This document shows, piece by piece, positions 6,981 to 16,680 of a stretch of 64,000 nucleotides of DNA. A program made the position numbers and the translations under genes. The DNA lies in contig NZ_ACYY01000006.1 in the NCBI RefSeq assembly GCF_000176015.1, forward strand, positions 62,001-126,000. The letters run 5' to 3'. The first letter of the stretch is position 1, and each line of letters starts with the position of its first letter. This stretch comes from Rhodobacter ferrooxidans. GTDB taxonomy: Bacteria; Pseudomonadota; Alphaproteobacteria; Rhodobacterales; Rhodobacteraceae. Below the pieces are notes generated by a model. That model made no database searches and was not told the origin of the DNA. It was given only the letters and a program-made list of their open reading frames with translations.

Positions 6981-9142
6981 CCTGCAACCGCCTTGGCAAA
7001 GGCGCTGCGGTAGAGTGCGGACAGTTCCGCCAGCGGTGCGGCGTCGGTGCCGAAGGTGACCGAACTGCCGCCGAACCGGCCTGCGATTTCCGCGGGAACA
7101 TTGGAGGATTTCGCTGCGTTCAGAAGAGCTTCGGCGTCGTTCTTCGTGCAGACGACCAGATAGCGGGCCTGATCTTCGCCGTAAAGCGCCGGGATGTCGG
7201 CGGCGGTCAGGGTGACGCCCAGACCGGCGGCCTCGGCCATCTCGAACGCCGCCAGCGCCAGACCGCCGTCCGACAGGTCGGTGGCGGCGCGGATCAGCTT
7301 GCGGTGGCTGCGCAGGAATTCGCCGTGGCGGCGCTCGGCGGCAAGGTCTACCGGCGGGGCGTCGCCCTGTTCGATTCCGAAAGCCTCGGCCAGCAGCGCC
7401 GACTGACCGAGGTGGCCCAAAGTGGTGCCGATCAGCACCGCCAGGTCGCCGTCCTGCGGCTGGCCGGAAATCAGGTCGTCCAGGCTGGTCAGGATGCCGA
7501 CCGCGCCGATGGTGGGCGTGGGCAGGATGGCGGTGCCATCGGTTTCGTTGTAAAGCGAGACGTTGCCGGAGACGATGGGCATATCCAGCGCGATGCAGGC
7601 CGCGCCGATGCCTTTCAGCGAGCCGACCAGTTGCCCCATGATCTCGGGCTTTTCCGGGTTGCCGAAGTTCAGGTTGTCGGTGGTGGCCAGGGGAAGGGCG
7701 CCCACGGCGCAAAGGTTGCGATACGCTTCGGCCACCGCCTGCTTGCCGCCCTCGAACGGGTTGGCCTTGACGTAACGGGGGGTCACGTCGCTGGTGAAGG
7801 CCAGCGCCTTGCCGGTGCCATGCACCCGCACCACACCGGCGCCAAGGCCCGGGGCCACCACGGTATCGGCCATCACCTGACTGTCGTATTGCTCGTAAAC
7901 CCAGGATTTATGGGCATAATTCGGCGAGCCGATCAGGGCGCGCAACCCGTCGATGGCGCCGATCGCGGGCACGGCACCAAGGGGTGCTGCGGCGGGGGTT
8001 TCGACCCAGGGCCGGTCGTATTCCGGGGCCGAGGAGGCCAGTTTCGACAGCGGCAGGTCGGCTTTCACTTCGTTGCCATGCAGGATCAGAAAGCGGTCCT
8101 CGGGGATGGTTTCCCCGACGATGGCAAAATCCAGATCCCATTTGACAAAGATCGCCCGGGCTTCGGCCTCCATCTCGGGCTTCAGCACCATCAGCATGCG
8201 TTCCTGCGACTCCGACAGCATCATCTCGTAGGCGGTCATGTGGGTTTCGCGCTGCGGCACGTCGTCGAGTTGCAGCTTGATGCCAAGGCCGCCCTTGTCG
8301 CCCATTTCCACCGCCGAACAGGTCAGGCCGGCAGCCCCCATGTCCTGAATCGAGATCACGGCGCCGGATGCCATCAGTTCCAGACAGGCCTCCAGCAGGC
8401 GCTTTTCGGTGAAGGGGTCGCCGACCTGCACGGTGGGGCGTTTTTCTTCAATCGTGTCGTCAAACTCCGCCGAAGCCATGGTAGCGCCGCCAACGCCATC
8501 GCGTCCTGTCTTGGCGCCAAGGTAAACCACCGGCATGCCGACGCCCGAGGCGACCGAGTAGAAAATCTTGTCGGCATCGGCCAGGCCCGCGGCAAAGGCG
8601 TTGACCAGGCAGTTGCCGTTATAGCTGCGGTGAAAGCGCACTTCTCCGCCGATGGTGGGCACGCCGAAGGCATTGCCATAGCCGCCCACGCCTTCGACCA
8701 CGCCCTTGACCAGATGCGCGGTTTTCGGATGCGAGGGCAGGCCGAACGACAGGCTGTTCATCGCGGCAATCGGGCGCGCGCCCATGGTGAACACGTCGCG
8801 CAAAATGCCGCCCACGCCGGTGGCAGCGCCCTGATGCGGCTCGATATAAGAGGGGTGGTTGTGGCTTTCCATCTTGAAGATCACGGCCTGACCGTCACCG
8901 ATATCGACCACGCCGGCGTTTTCACCGGGGCCGCAGATCACCTGCGGGCCGGTGGTCGGCAGGGTGCGAAGCCATTTCTTCGAGGACTTGTAGGAACAAT
9001 GCTCGTTCCACATCGCGGAAAAGATGCCCAGTTCGGTGAAGCTGGGGGCGCGACCGATGATGTCGAGGATACGGGCATATTCATCAGGCTTCAGCCCATG
9101 TGCCGCGATCAGGGCCTCGTTGATGGTTGGTTCTGTCATCAT
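6977..9142 (-). CDS. purL: phosphoribosylformylglycinamidine synthase subunit PurL
   Basis: PurL is the synthetase subunit that converts FGAR to FGAM with ATP and ammonia supplied by PurQ, in purine synthesis. At 721 residues it is the small, PurQS-dependent form. Visible motifs are MWNEHCSYK at 44-52, the metal/ATP segment ESHNHPS at 92-98 with GVGGILRD at 109-116, and later GGKGGLGIK and LSDGGLA repeats of the two AIRS-like halves. Two ATGs stand together at the start behind AAGGGGAC. A small exported-protein gene overlaps its stop. Confidence 0.97.
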   Translation of the reverse strand: MMTEPTINEALIAAHGLKPDEYARILDIIGRAPSFTELGIFSAMWNEHCSYKSSKKWLRTLPTTGPQVICGPGENAGVVDIGDGQAVIFKMESHNHPSYIEPHQGAATGVGGILRDVFTMGARPIAAMNSLSFGLPSHPKTAHLVKGVVEGVGGYGNAFGVPTIGGEVRFHRSYNGNCLVNAFAAGLADADKIFYSVASGVGMPVVYLGAKTGRDGVGGATMASAEFDDTIEEKRPTVQVGDPFTEKRLLEACLELMASGAVISIQDMGAAGLTCSAVEMGDKGGLGIKLQLDDVPQRETHMTAYEMMLSESQERMLMVLKPEMEAEARAIFVKWDLDFAIVGETIPEDRFLILHGNEVKADLPLSKLASSAPEYDRPWVETPAAAPLGAVPAIGAIDGLRALIGSPNYAHKSWVYEQYDSQVMADTVVAPGLGAGVVRVHGTGKALAFTSDVTPRYVKANPFEGGKQAVAEAYRNLCAVGALPLATTDNLNFGNPEKPEIMGQLVGSLKGIGAACIALDMPIVSGNVSLYNETDGTAILPTPTIGAVGILTSLDDLISGQPQDGDLAVLIGTTLGHLGQSALLAEAFGIEQGDAPPVDLAAERRHGEFLRSHRKLIRAATDLSDGGLALAAFEMAEAAGLGVTLTAADIPALYGEDQARYLVVCTKNDAEALLNAAKSSNVPAEIAGRFGGSSVTFGTDAAPLAELSALYRSAFAKAVAG

Positions 9143-9300
9143 CCGTCCCCTTTGCGCATCCGTTGCGCGGTCTTAATCCAAAGGCGCGCAGGGGAAAAGG
9201 CCCCTGAAGTGCCACCCGCCGGACTTCGGATGTTGCCCGGACGTGTTGGCCCATGTTACCCAAGACAGGCGGCGGGCGTGAACGAATGCGGAGGGCGGGA

Positions 9301-9546
9301 GTGACCGTGCTGGCGAGCCTTTGGGATTGGTTGCGGGCCATTGTAGCGGCGCTGCTGGAGCGGCTTTGGCGCGCCCCCGATGGCGCATCGGCCGAGGCGC
9401 GGCTGAAGGCGCTGCCCCAGCGCAGCCAGGCGCTGATTGTCGGCTGCGTGCTGCTATTGCTGTTCGTGACCTCGCTTATCGCGGCCGAGTTCGGCTGGAT
9501 CGGCATGTTGGTGTTCTTTCTGGCGGTCATCGCGCTGGTCTATTGA
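9301..9546 (+). CDS. 81-aa small membrane protein
   Basis: The ORF encodes an amphipathic N-terminal region (WDWLRAIVAALLERLWRAP) and two closely spaced hydrophobic segments near the C-terminus (LIVGCVLLLLFVTSLIAAE and IGMLVFFLAVIALVY). I place the start at GTG 9301, which has GGAGGG about 7 bases upstream; in-frame ATGs at 9253 and 9286 would extend it to 97 or 86 residues. It is divergent from purL. No family is recognised. Confidence 0.6.
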   Translation: MTVLASLWDWLRAIVAALLERLWRAPDGASAEARLKALPQRSQALIVGCVLLLLFVTSLIAAEFGWIGMLVFFLAVIALVY

Positions 9547-9643
9547 CCGGACCGGAAAATGAACCGCCACAGAAAAATATGAATCTCTGTGATCCAATTA
9601 AAATCGGGGGGCGTAGAAACTGTATCCAAAACAGGAGGTCACC

Positions 9644-9817
9644 ATGGATCACGCGATTGCTTTTCTGAACTTCGGCACCCTCGGCTTCTTCATGGTTCTG
9701 GCTTTCGTCGGCGCCCGCGTCGCGGAACGTCGCGCCCGTGAAGGTGGACCGAAATCCACCCTGTCGCGCGATGGTGCGGCGGAATATCTGGCCAAAGCCC
9801 AACGCGTCAATTCCTGA
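9644..9817 (+). CDS. 57-aa single-span membrane protein
   Basis: A well-formed small gene: ATG at 9644 sits 5 bases after a perfect AGGAGGT site and the ORF ends before a clear terminator. The product has a hydrophobic N-terminal helix (AIAFLNFGTLGFFMVLAFVGA) and a basic, soluble tail (RVAERRAREGGPKS). I recall similar small proteins in Rhodobacterales but know no function. The strong ribosome-binding site and own terminator suggest it is made in quantity. Confidence 0.8.
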   Translation: MDHAIAFLNFGTLGFFMVLAFVGARVAERRAREGGPKSTLSRDGAAEYLAKAQRVNS

Positions 9818-9841
9818 GACGCATCCCCTCTTTGCTTCCTG

Positions 9842-9874
9842 ATCGGCGCGGGCCTCCTGCGCCGATTTTCTTTT
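9842..9874 (+). terminator. rho-independent terminator after the 57-aa gene
   Basis: An 8-bp stem (ATCGGCGC at 9842-9849 with GCGCCGAT at 9859-9866) is followed by TTTCTTTT. Confidence 0.88.
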
Positions 9875-9984
9875 GCGTGGGCCGTCAAAGTGATTCGGGG
9901 TAACGTTTTGTGTTCCTGCGCTGCGCGAGCTGTGGGCAAAGGGCCGCCGCTCTGCCGGATTTTCGGGCAATCCCGGCTTTGGCC

Positions 9985-10012
9985 AAAAAAAAGGCCGAGC
10001 ATAAGCTCGGCC
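9985..10012 (-). terminator. rho-independent terminator for the minus-strand LysR gene
   Basis: Read on the minus strand, the stem GGCCGAGC/GCTCGGCC (10012 to 9993) has a 4-base loop and is followed by a run of eight T residues. Confidence 0.9.
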
Positions 10013-10162
10013 AAGTCCAACAGGGAGGTATGAGGGTGATAACCTTGGTCAACGCCCTCGTCCTTGCATTTAGGGGCAGGCTGCGGATGGATCAAGCGCC
10101 CAAATGCCGCATGTGCAGCATGGCTGCCATGCAGTTCCCGCATGGCTTTGGCAAGGCCCGCA

Positions 10163-11056
10163 TTACATCTGCTGGCGCTTGCGATAGGCAAAGATTTCCT
10201 CGGTGACGAACTCGCGGAATGCCGCCACGCGCTTGGAATGGCGCAATTCTTCGGGGTAGGCCAGAAACACCGGCACATCGCCAGACTCGGTATCGGGCAA
10301 CACCCGCACCAGGTTGGGGAAATCTTCGGCCAGATAATCGGGCAGCACGCCGATGCCGATATGGTTCAGCACCGCCTGCAACACCCCGAAATAGTGGTTC
10401 ACCGTCAGGGTCGAGGGGATGTCATGCGACATCAACTCTTGCACCAGTGCTGCCCCCGCCGCCACCTGTGCCGTGCCCGCGTGCTGGCAGATCAGCCGGT
10501 GCTGGGTGAAATCGTCCATGGTTTGCGGCGTGCCGTGGTCGGCCAGATATTCGCTGCTGGCATAAAGCCGCATCCGGATGTTCATCAGCCGCTTGCGGAT
10601 CAGGTCGGCCTGACTGGGTTCCTTCATGCGGATGGCCACGTCGGCCTCGCGCATCGGCAGGTCCAGCACGCGTTCCTCCAGCATCAGGTCGATCTTCAGC
10701 GCCGGGTATTTTTTGTAAAGTGCGGTCAGCCGCGGCGCCAGCCACAGCGTGCCGAAACCGGTGGTGGTGGTCACGCGCAATTCGCCGAACACCTCGTCCT
10801 CGCTGTCGCGGATGCGGGCGGCGGCGGCGTCAAGCCGTTTGACCATGGCCTTGGTGGCCTCGAACAGCAACTCGCCCTGTTCGGTCAGGATCAGGCCGCG
10901 GGCATGGCGGTGGAACAGCGTGACGCTGAGGCTTTCCTCCAGCGAGCGGATCTGGCGGCTGACCGCCGATTGCGACAGGTGCAGGCTGTCGCCCGCATGG
11001 GTCAGGCTGCCCGCATCGGCAACCGCATGGAAAATCCGCAGCTTGTCCCAGTCCAT
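10163..11056 (-). CDS. LysR-family transcriptional regulator
   Basis: A complete 297-residue LysR protein. The winged helix-turn-helix spans about residues 3-62 (LRIFHAVADAGSLTHAGDSLHLSQSAVSRQI-type sequence) and the effector domain about 90-290, including VNHYFGVLQAVLNHIGIGVLPDYL. The ATG at 11056 is preferred over the GTG codon before it, since AAGGTGGGG lies at suitable distance. It ends with its own terminator after a long 3' untranslated region. It is divergent from murI; its target cannot be deduced from this, as LysR genes often control a divergent neighbour but murI is a housekeeping gene. Confidence 0.92.
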   Translation of the reverse strand: MDWDKLRIFHAVADAGSLTHAGDSLHLSQSAVSRQIRSLEESLSVTLFHRHARGLILTEQGELLFEATKAMVKRLDAAAARIRDSEDEVFGELRVTTTTGFGTLWLAPRLTALYKKYPALKIDLMLEERVLDLPMREADVAIRMKEPSQADLIRKRLMNIRMRLYASSEYLADHGTPQTMDDFTQHRLICQHAGTAQVAAGAALVQELMSHDIPSTLTVNHYFGVLQAVLNHIGIGVLPDYLAEDFPNLVRVLPDTESGDVPVFLAYPEELRHSKRVAAFREFVTEEIFAYRKRQQM

Positions 11057-11283
11057 CACGCCCCACCTTCAATTTGCCCAAACTAGCACAGCGCCGCTTA
11101 ATTAGTGACTATTCTGGCCATGTAAATGAAGGATATGACGATTTTTCCCGGGTGCGCGTCTGCGGCTGCCCAAAAAATCATCGCAAGGCTGCGGCGCGGT
11201 AGTGCTTTCACCCCGGCGGCATAAATCCTATGATGGGTCACGGGCCACAGCAGAGCCCGGTCCCGGCGGGGCAAGGGGGGCAG

Positions 11284-12096
11284 ATGGCAGTTGGGGTTTT
11301 CGATAGCGGTCTGGGCGGGCTGACGGTGCTGGACGCGCTGCAAAAGCGGTTGCCGGAGGTGCCGTTCGTCTACCTGGGCGACAATGCGCATGCGCCTTAC
11401 GGGGTGCGCACGGCCGAGGATATCTTCAACCTGACCTGCGCCGCGGTGGAACGGCTTTGGGCCGAGGGCTGCGACCTGGTGATCCTGGCCTGCAATACCG
11501 CTTCCGCCTCGGCGTTGAAGCGGATGCAGGAAAGCTGGGTGCCGCCGGGAAAGCGGGTCTTGGGGGTGTTCGTGCCGCTGATCGAGGCGTTGACCGAGCG
11601 GCAATGGGGCGACAACTCGCCGCCGCGCGAGGTCGATGTGAAGCATGTGGCGCTGTTTGCCACCCCCGCGACGGTGGCTTCGCGCGCCTTTCAGCGCGAG
11701 CTGGCGTTCCGGGCGATCGGCGTCGATGTCGAGGCGCAGCCCTGCGGTGGCGTGGTCGATGCCATCGAGCAGGGCGACGAGATTTTGGCCGAAGCCTTGG
11801 TGCGCAGCCATGTCGAGGCGTTGAAGCGGCGGATGCCGCTGCCGCAGGCCGCGGTGCTGGGCTGCACGCATTACCCCTTGATGCAGCACATCTTCGCCGA
11901 GGCGCTGGGGCCGGGGGTCAAGGTCTATTCGCAGGCCAATCTGGTGGCGGAAAGCCTGGCCGATTACCTGACCCGCAGGCCGGAGTTTCTGGGAAGTGGA
12001 ACGGCGTCGAAATTCCTGACCACCGGCGATCCGGCTGCGGTATCCAACCGCGCCACGCAGTTTTTGAAGCGACGGATCAAGTTTGAAGCGGCTTGA
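11284..12096 (+). CDS. murI: glutamate racemase
   Basis: MurI interconverts L- and D-glutamate to supply D-Glu for peptidoglycan. The catalytic pair is visible as Cys70 in LACNTAS and Cys194 in LGCTHYPL, and the substrate loop as [11 protein letters not shown] (residues 4-14). Length is 270 residues with the start at ATG 11284 behind AAGGGGGG; an ATG at 11230 would add 18 unlikely residues. The argC gene follows 33 bases later on the same strand. Confidence 0.95.
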   Translation: MAVGVFDSGLGGLTVLDALQKRLPEVPFVYLGDNAHAPYGVRTAEDIFNLTCAAVERLWAEGCDLVILACNTASASALKRMQESWVPPGKRVLGVFVPLIEALTERQWGDNSPPREVDVKHVALFATPATVASRAFQRELAFRAIGVDVEAQPCGGVVDAIEQGDEILAEALVRSHVEALKRRMPLPQAAVLGCTHYPLMQHIFAEALGPGVKVYSQANLVAESLADYLTRRPEFLGSGTASKFLTTGDPAAVSNRATQFLKRRIKFEAA

Positions 12097-12129
12097 ATTT
12101 GGTTGAAGATCAGACTGGAAGATACGGAT

Positions 12130-13158
12130 ATGAAGAAGAAAATCGCCATTCTCGGGGCCTCTGGCTATACCGGCGCCGAACTGGTGCGGCTGATTGCGAC
12201 GCATCCGCACATGCAGATCGTGGCGCTGTCGGGCGACCGCAAGGCAGGCATGGCCATGGCCGAAGTGTTCCCGTTCCTGCGGCATCTGAACCTGCCCGCG
12301 CTGGTGCGGATCGAGGAGATTGATTTTTCGCATGTTGACCTTGCGTTCTGCGCCCTGCCGCATGCCACCTCGCAGGCGGTGATCGCCAACCTGCCGCGCG
12401 ATCTGCCGGTGGTGGACCTGTCGGCAGACTTCCGGCTGCGCGATGTGGCGGAATATCAGAAATGGTATGGCAAGCCGCATGCTGCCCCCGACCTGCAAAA
12501 GGACGCGGTTTACGGGCTGACCGAGTTTTACCGCGACGAGATCAGAACCGCGCGGCTGGTGGCGGGCACCGGCTGCAATGCCGCCGCCGGGCAATACGCG
12601 CTGCGGCCGCTGATCGAGGCCGGGGTGATTGATCTGGACAGTATCCTGATCGACCTGAAGGCCGGGGTTTCCGGCGCAGGCCGCAGTCTGAAGGAAAACC
12701 TGCTGCATGCCGAGCTTTCGGAAGGCACCATGGCCTATGCTGCGGGCGGCACGCATCGGCATCTGGGCGAGTTCGATCAGGAGTTCACACGCGCCGCCGG
12801 TCGCCCGGTGCTGGTGCAGTTCACCCCGCATCTTCTGCCAATGAACCGCGGGATTCTGGCCTCGGTCTATGTCAACGGCGAGCCGGCGCAGGTGCATGCC
12901 ACCCTGGCCGCCCGTTACGCGCTGGAGCCGTTCCTCGAGGTGCTGCCGATGGGCCTCTTGCCCTCGACCCGCGACATCCGGGGGTCGAACTTCGTGCATC
13001 TGGGGGTGATCGCCGACCGCATCCCCGGTCGCGCACTAGTGATCGCGGTGCTGGACAATTTGTGCAAAGGCTCGTCGGGGCAGGCTATACAGAACGCCAA
13101 CCTGATGCTGGGGCTGGAGGAAACCGCAGGGCTGATGCTGGCCCCGGTGTTCCCGTGA
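12130..13158 (+). CDS. argC: N-acetyl-gamma-glutamyl-phosphate reductase
   Basis: The third step of arginine synthesis: NADPH-dependent reduction of N-acetylglutamyl phosphate to the semialdehyde. The Rossmann motif [13 protein letters not shown] is at residues 9-21 and the catalytic Cys149 in GTGCNAAA. The 342-residue length fits the type 1 enzyme (about 345 residues). The start is ATG at 12130, where [12 protein letters not shown] begins; a TTG at 12103 is not supported. It is followed by ccmE after 17 bases. Confidence 0.95.
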   Translation: MKKKIAILGASGYTGAELVRLIATHPHMQIVALSGDRKAGMAMAEVFPFLRHLNLPALVRIEEIDFSHVDLAFCALPHATSQAVIANLPRDLPVVDLSADFRLRDVAEYQKWYGKPHAAPDLQKDAVYGLTEFYRDEIRTARLVAGTGCNAAAGQYALRPLIEAGVIDLDSILIDLKAGVSGAGRSLKENLLHAELSEGTMAYAAGGTHRHLGEFDQEFTRAAGRPVLVQFTPHLLPMNRGILASVYVNGEPAQVHATLAARYALEPFLEVLPMGLLPSTRDIRGSNFVHLGVIADRIPGRALVIAVLDNLCKGSSGQAIQNANLMLGLEETAGLMLAPVFP

Positions 13159-13175
13159 CGACCTGAGGGAGAACG

Positions 13176-13631
13176 ATGAAGAACCTGAAGAAAACCCGCC
13201 GTATCCAGGTGATCCTGCTGGCGTTTTTCACTCTGGCGCTGGCCACCGGGCTGATCGGCTATGCGATGAAGGACGGCATCAACTTCTTCCGCGCGCCGGC
13301 GCAGGTGATGTCTGACCCGCCGAAGGACGGCGAGGTGTTCCGGCTTGGCGGGCTGGTCGAGGCAGGATCGTTGCAGCGCGGCCAGGGCGAGACCATCAGC
13401 TTTCGGGTGACCGATGGGGCGGCCACGGTTCCGGTAGAGTTTTCCGGCGTGCTGCCGGACCTGTTCAGCGAAGGCACCGGCATGATCGGCACCGGCCAGA
13501 TGGTCGGGGGCACCTTCAAGGCGACCGAAATCCTTGCCAAGCATGACGAGAATTACATGCCCAAGGAAGTGATCGACGCGCTGAAGGCGCAGGGCACCTA
13601 CAAGGAACCGGCCAAGGAACCCGGGGTCTGA
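13176..13631 (+). CDS. ccmE: cytochrome c maturation heme chaperone CcmE
   Basis: CcmE is a membrane-anchored periplasmic chaperone that binds heme covalently and passes it to apocytochrome c. A basic N-terminus precedes a single membrane helix (about residues 10-30), then the OB-fold domain with FRLGGLVEAGS. The heme-binding HDENY motif is complete: His123 and Tyr127. Length is 151 residues. No other ccm gene is in the window, so the rest of the system must lie elsewhere, as is common in Rhodobacterales. Confidence 0.96.
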   Translation: MKNLKKTRRIQVILLAFFTLALATGLIGYAMKDGINFFRAPAQVMSDPPKDGEVFRLGGLVEAGSLQRGQGETISFRVTDGAATVPVEFSGVLPDLFSEGTGMIGTGQMVGGTFKATEILAKHDENYMPKEVIDALKAQGTYKEPAKEPGV

Positions 13632-13704
13632 ACGCCGGTCTTACGGACGGTAAACCAATCTGAACCACCCTTGCGGCCAGTCTTGTGCCGCAGAAGGGTG
13701 CCTC

Positions 13705-14316
13705 ATGAAGTCCGTGCCGGAGCTTGCCGAAGAAATCGTCGCCCGCGAGGGTGGCTATGTGAACGACCCCGACGATCCGGGTGGTGCCACCAAATACGGT
13801 GTCACGCTGGCCACCATGCGGCGGCTGGGGCTGGACTATACCGGCGATGGCGCGGTGACGACCGAGGATGTCAAGCGGTTGACCCGGGCGCAGGCCGTTG
13901 AAATCTTTACCGAACATTACTATCGCCGCCCGGGGATCGCGGCGCTGCCCGAGGCGGTGCAGGCCTCGGTGTTCGACATGTATGTGAATTCCGGGGCCAA
14001 TGCGGTGAAGGTGTTGCAGCGGCTGCTGACCGAGATGGGCTTTGCCTGCACCATTGATGGTGCCATCGGGCCGCAGACCATCCGCGCCGCGCAGATGGCC
14101 GCCGAGGCTGCCCCCCGCCATCTGGCCGACGCCTATGCCATCGCCCGGCGCAATTACTATTACGCCCTGGCCGATGCCCGCCCCGCCAGCCGCAAATACG
14201 CCCGCAGCAAGGGCGGCGGCAAAGGCGGCTGGATCACCCGCGCCGAGGATTTCATGGCAGACCGCTATCGGTTGACCGAAGCCCAGCATCGCGCACGGGT
14301 GTCGGCATGGGGGTGA
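13705..14316 (+). CDS. GTA-type endolysin, GH108 N-acetylmuramidase
   Basis: The 203-residue protein has the GH108 muramidase signature: catalytic Glu15 in AREGGYVNDP, followed by DPGGATKYGVT at about 25-34. The C-terminal part has the peptidoglycan-binding DGAIGPQT region typical of ZliS-like lysozymes. No signal peptide is seen, so it needs a holin to reach the wall. The next gene encodes a 3-TM-type holin and overlaps by 10 bases. In Rhodobacter capsulatus an equivalent endolysin/holin pair outside the main GTA cluster releases gene transfer agent particles. No CtrA-like TTAA half-site was seen in the 73-base upstream gap. Confidence 0.85.
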   Translation: MKSVPELAEEIVAREGGYVNDPDDPGGATKYGVTLATMRRLGLDYTGDGAVTTEDVKRLTRAQAVEIFTEHYYRRPGIAALPEAVQASVFDMYVNSGANAVKVLQRLLTEMGFACTIDGAIGPQTIRAAQMAAEAAPRHLADAYAIARRNYYYALADARPASRKYARSKGGGKGGWITRAEDFMADRYRLTEAQHRARVSAWG

Positions 14317-14792
14317 TCGGGGAATTGATCGGCGCACCCGGCACGGTGCAGGCGGTGGGCGAGGCCGCCAAGGGGCTGGCCGAGGTGTTCACGCCCTCCG
14401 CCACCCGCCGCATGGAGCTTTCGGCCGAGGCGCAGGCGGCGGCCTTGAAGCAATATGCCGAGGAATACGCGCTGCCGTCCTTGGGTTGGTTTGACCGGCT
14501 GATGAACGGGCTGAACCGGCTACCACGGCCGATGCTGGCCTTCGGCACCATGGGGCTGTTTGTTTACGCCATGATCGACCCGGTCAGTTTCGGGCAGCGC
14601 ATGGTGGGCCTCAACATGGTGCCGGAGCCGCTGTGGTGGCTGCTGGGGGCGGTGGTCAGCTTCTATTTCGGCGCGCGCGAGGCCTATTATTTCCGCAACC
14701 GCACGGTGGCTGCCCCACCGGTGGCCAACGCAGCGCCTGCGGCAACCGATGCCAATCCGGCGCTGGAGGATTGGCGGGCGACGCAGGGCTAG
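14307..14792 (+). CDS. GTA-type holin (3-TM holin family)
   Basis: The 161-residue protein has an amphipathic N-terminal half with SATRRMELSAEAQ, then hydrophobic helices at about 75-92 (PMLAFGTMGLFVYAMI) and 108-124 (PLWWLLGAVVSFYFGAR) and an Ala/Pro-rich C-terminus. This matches my memory of the Holin_3TM family named for gene-transfer-agent release. It would permeabilise the inner membrane so the overlapping endolysin can act. The start ATG at 14307 lies inside the endolysin gene, so both are translated from one message. Confidence 0.8.
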   Translation: MGVIGELIGAPGTVQAVGEAAKGLAEVFTPSATRRMELSAEAQAAALKQYAEEYALPSLGWFDRLMNGLNRLPRPMLAFGTMGLFVYAMIDPVSFGQRMVGLNMVPEPLWWLLGAVVSFYFGAREAYYFRNRTVAAPPVANAAPAATDANPALEDWRATQG

Positions 14793-14864
14793 GCTACCGG
14801 GACCGGCATTGACCATTGGGGGCGGCTCTGGCATTGCCGGTAGGGCAAACCGGGACATGACCAG

Positions 14865-16607
14865 ATGAATCTTTTCAGCGATATCCGCAGCCTCGTGATT
14901 GCCAGCATCGACGCGATGGTGGCAGCGGGTGAATTGCCCCAGGGCCTTGATCTGGCGGCGGTGGCGGTCGAGCCGCCGCGCGATGCCGGGCATGGCGACA
15001 TGGCGACCAATGCCGCGATGGTGCTGGCCAAACCGGCGGGCCTGGCACCGCGGGCGATTGCCGAAAGCCTGGCCGCACGGCTGGCCCGCGATCCGCGCAT
15101 TGCCGGGGTCGAGGTGGCGGGGCCGGGTTTCCTGAACTTGCGGCTGCAGCCCGCGGTCTGGCAGGGGCTGGTGGGGGCGGTGCTGCGGCAGGGTGCCGAT
15201 TATGGCCGCGCCACCCTGGGGGCCGGGCGGCGGGTCAACGTCGAGTTCGTGTCCGCCAACCCGACCGGGCCGATGCATGTGGGCCATGTGCGCGGCGCCG
15301 TGGTGGGTGACGCGCTGGCGCGGCTTCTGGCTTTTGCCGGCTGGAACGTGACGCGGGAATATTACATCAACGACGGCGGCGGTCAGGTCGATGTGCTGGC
15401 CCGCTCGGCTTATGAACGCTACCGCGAGGCCTGCGGCCTGTCGCCGGAGATCCGCGAAGGGCTTTACCCCGGCGACTATCTGATTCCGGTGGGCGAGGCG
15501 TTGAAGGCGAAATACGGCACCAGCCTGCTGGAGCAGCCGGAGTCCGTCTGGCTGGCCGATCTGCGCACGTTTTCCACCGACATGATGATGACGATGATCC
15601 GCGCCGATCTGGCGGCGCTGGGGGTCACGATGGACGTCTATTCCAGCGAAAAGGCGCTGTATGGCACGGGCCGGATCGAGGCTGCGATCGAGACCCTGCG
15701 CGGCATGGGCCTGATCTACGAAGGCACGCTGGAGCCGCCGAAAGGCAAGGAACCCGAGGATTGGGAGCCGCGGCTGCAAACCCTGTTCCGCAGCACGGCG
15801 CATGGCGATGACGTGGACCGCCCGGTGATGAAATCCGACGGCTCCTGGACCTATTTCGCCCCCGACATCGCCTATCACTACGACAAGGTGCAGCGCGGCT
15901 TTGACGAGCTGATCGACATTTTCGGCGCCGACCATGGCGGCTATGTCAAGCGGATGAAGGCCGCCGTCTCGGCGCTGTCGAATGGCCGCGTGCCCTTGGA
16001 CATCAAGCTGGTGCAACTGGTCAAGCTGTGGAAAAACGGCGAGCCGTTCAAGATGAGCAAGCGGGCGGGCACCTTCGTCACCCTGCGCGACGTGATTGAT
16101 CTGGTGGGCGCCGATGTCACCCGCTTTGTGATGCTGACGCGCAAGAACGACGCGGCGCTGGATTTCGATTTCGACAAGGTGCTGGAGCAGTCGAAGGACA
16201 ACCCGGTGTTCTATGTGCAATACGCCAATGCCCGGATCAACTCGGTGCTGCGCCGCGCGCGTGAGGCCGGCGTGGCCGTCGATGATGCCACGCTGGCGGC
16301 GGCCGATCTGGGCAAGCTGGACCACGAGGCCGAGATCGGTCTGGCGAAAAAGATCGCGGAATGGCCGCGGGTTGTGGAGATTGCGGCGCGCGGCAACGAA
16401 CCGCACCGGGTGGCGTTCTACCTGTACGAACTGGCCTCGGACCTGCATGGGCTGTGGAACCGCGGCAATGACGCGCCGCAATTGCGCTTCGTGCAGGACG
16501 ATTCCGCCATAACACAGGCGAAAATCGCCCTGGCGCGTGCCACGGGCGTTGTGATTTCCAGCGGTCTTGCTATCTTGGGTGTAACTCCGGTCGAGGAAAT
16601 GCGCTGA
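14865..16607 (+). CDS. argS: arginyl-tRNA synthetase
   Basis: A class I synthetase charging tRNA-Arg. The HIGH-type motif is HVGH at residues 138-141 within [16 protein letters not shown], and KMSK lies at 396-399. The N-terminal ~90 residues are the Add-1 domain that recognises the tRNA D-loop, and the C-terminus is the DALR anticodon-binding domain ([12 protein letters not shown] onwards). Length is 580 residues, as usual. The SPOR gene follows after 73 bases. Confidence 0.97.
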   Translation: MNLFSDIRSLVIASIDAMVAAGELPQGLDLAAVAVEPPRDAGHGDMATNAAMVLAKPAGLAPRAIAESLAARLARDPRIAGVEVAGPGFLNLRLQPAVWQGLVGAVLRQGADYGRATLGAGRRVNVEFVSANPTGPMHVGHVRGAVVGDALARLLAFAGWNVTREYYINDGGGQVDVLARSAYERYREACGLSPEIREGLYPGDYLIPVGEALKAKYGTSLLEQPESVWLADLRTFSTDMMMTMIRADLAALGVTMDVYSSEKALYGTGRIEAAIETLRGMGLIYEGTLEPPKGKEPEDWEPRLQTLFRSTAHGDDVDRPVMKSDGSWTYFAPDIAYHYDKVQRGFDELIDIFGADHGGYVKRMKAAVSALSNGRVPLDIKLVQLVKLWKNGEPFKMSKRAGTFVTLRDVIDLVGADVTRFVMLTRKNDAALDFDFDKVLEQSKDNPVFYVQYANARINSVLRRAREAGVAVDDATLAAADLGKLDHEAEIGLAKKIAEWPRVVEIAARGNEPHRVAFYLYELASDLHGLWNRGNDAPQLRFVQDDSAITQAKIALARATGVVISSGLAILGVTPVEEMR

Positions 16608-16680
16608 GAACAAGCGCTCTGCCGGGGCAAAAGGGCAAGACAGTGCGGCGCGCAGCAGCGCGCAGGCAGTGGGGCAGAGC

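Larger units (their letters stand above)
9818..10162. other. intergenic region with two facing terminators
   Basis: These 345 bases separate two convergent genes. They hold one terminator for each strand (annotated separately). Bases 10013-10162 form the 3' untranslated region of the minus-strand LysR gene. Short ORFs there lack ribosome-binding sites and coding character, so I see no gene. Confidence 0.7.

Noticed and set aside
7304-9304. 666-codon plus-strand ORF over purL
   Set aside because: It is the antisense shadow of a clear purL gene, as is usual in GC-rich DNA; its translation is low-complexity with Gly, His, Gln and Arg and has no family motif.
10013-10162. short ORFs or a small RNA downstream of the LysR gene
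   Set aside because: No ribosome-binding site or coding pattern was seen, and the region ends in the LysR terminator, so a plain 3' untranslated region explains it. A 3'-derived small RNA cannot be excluded without expression data.
13632-13704. CtrA binding site upstream of the endolysin gene
   Set aside because: No TTAA half-site pair is present in the 73-base gap, so control by CtrA would have to be indirect.
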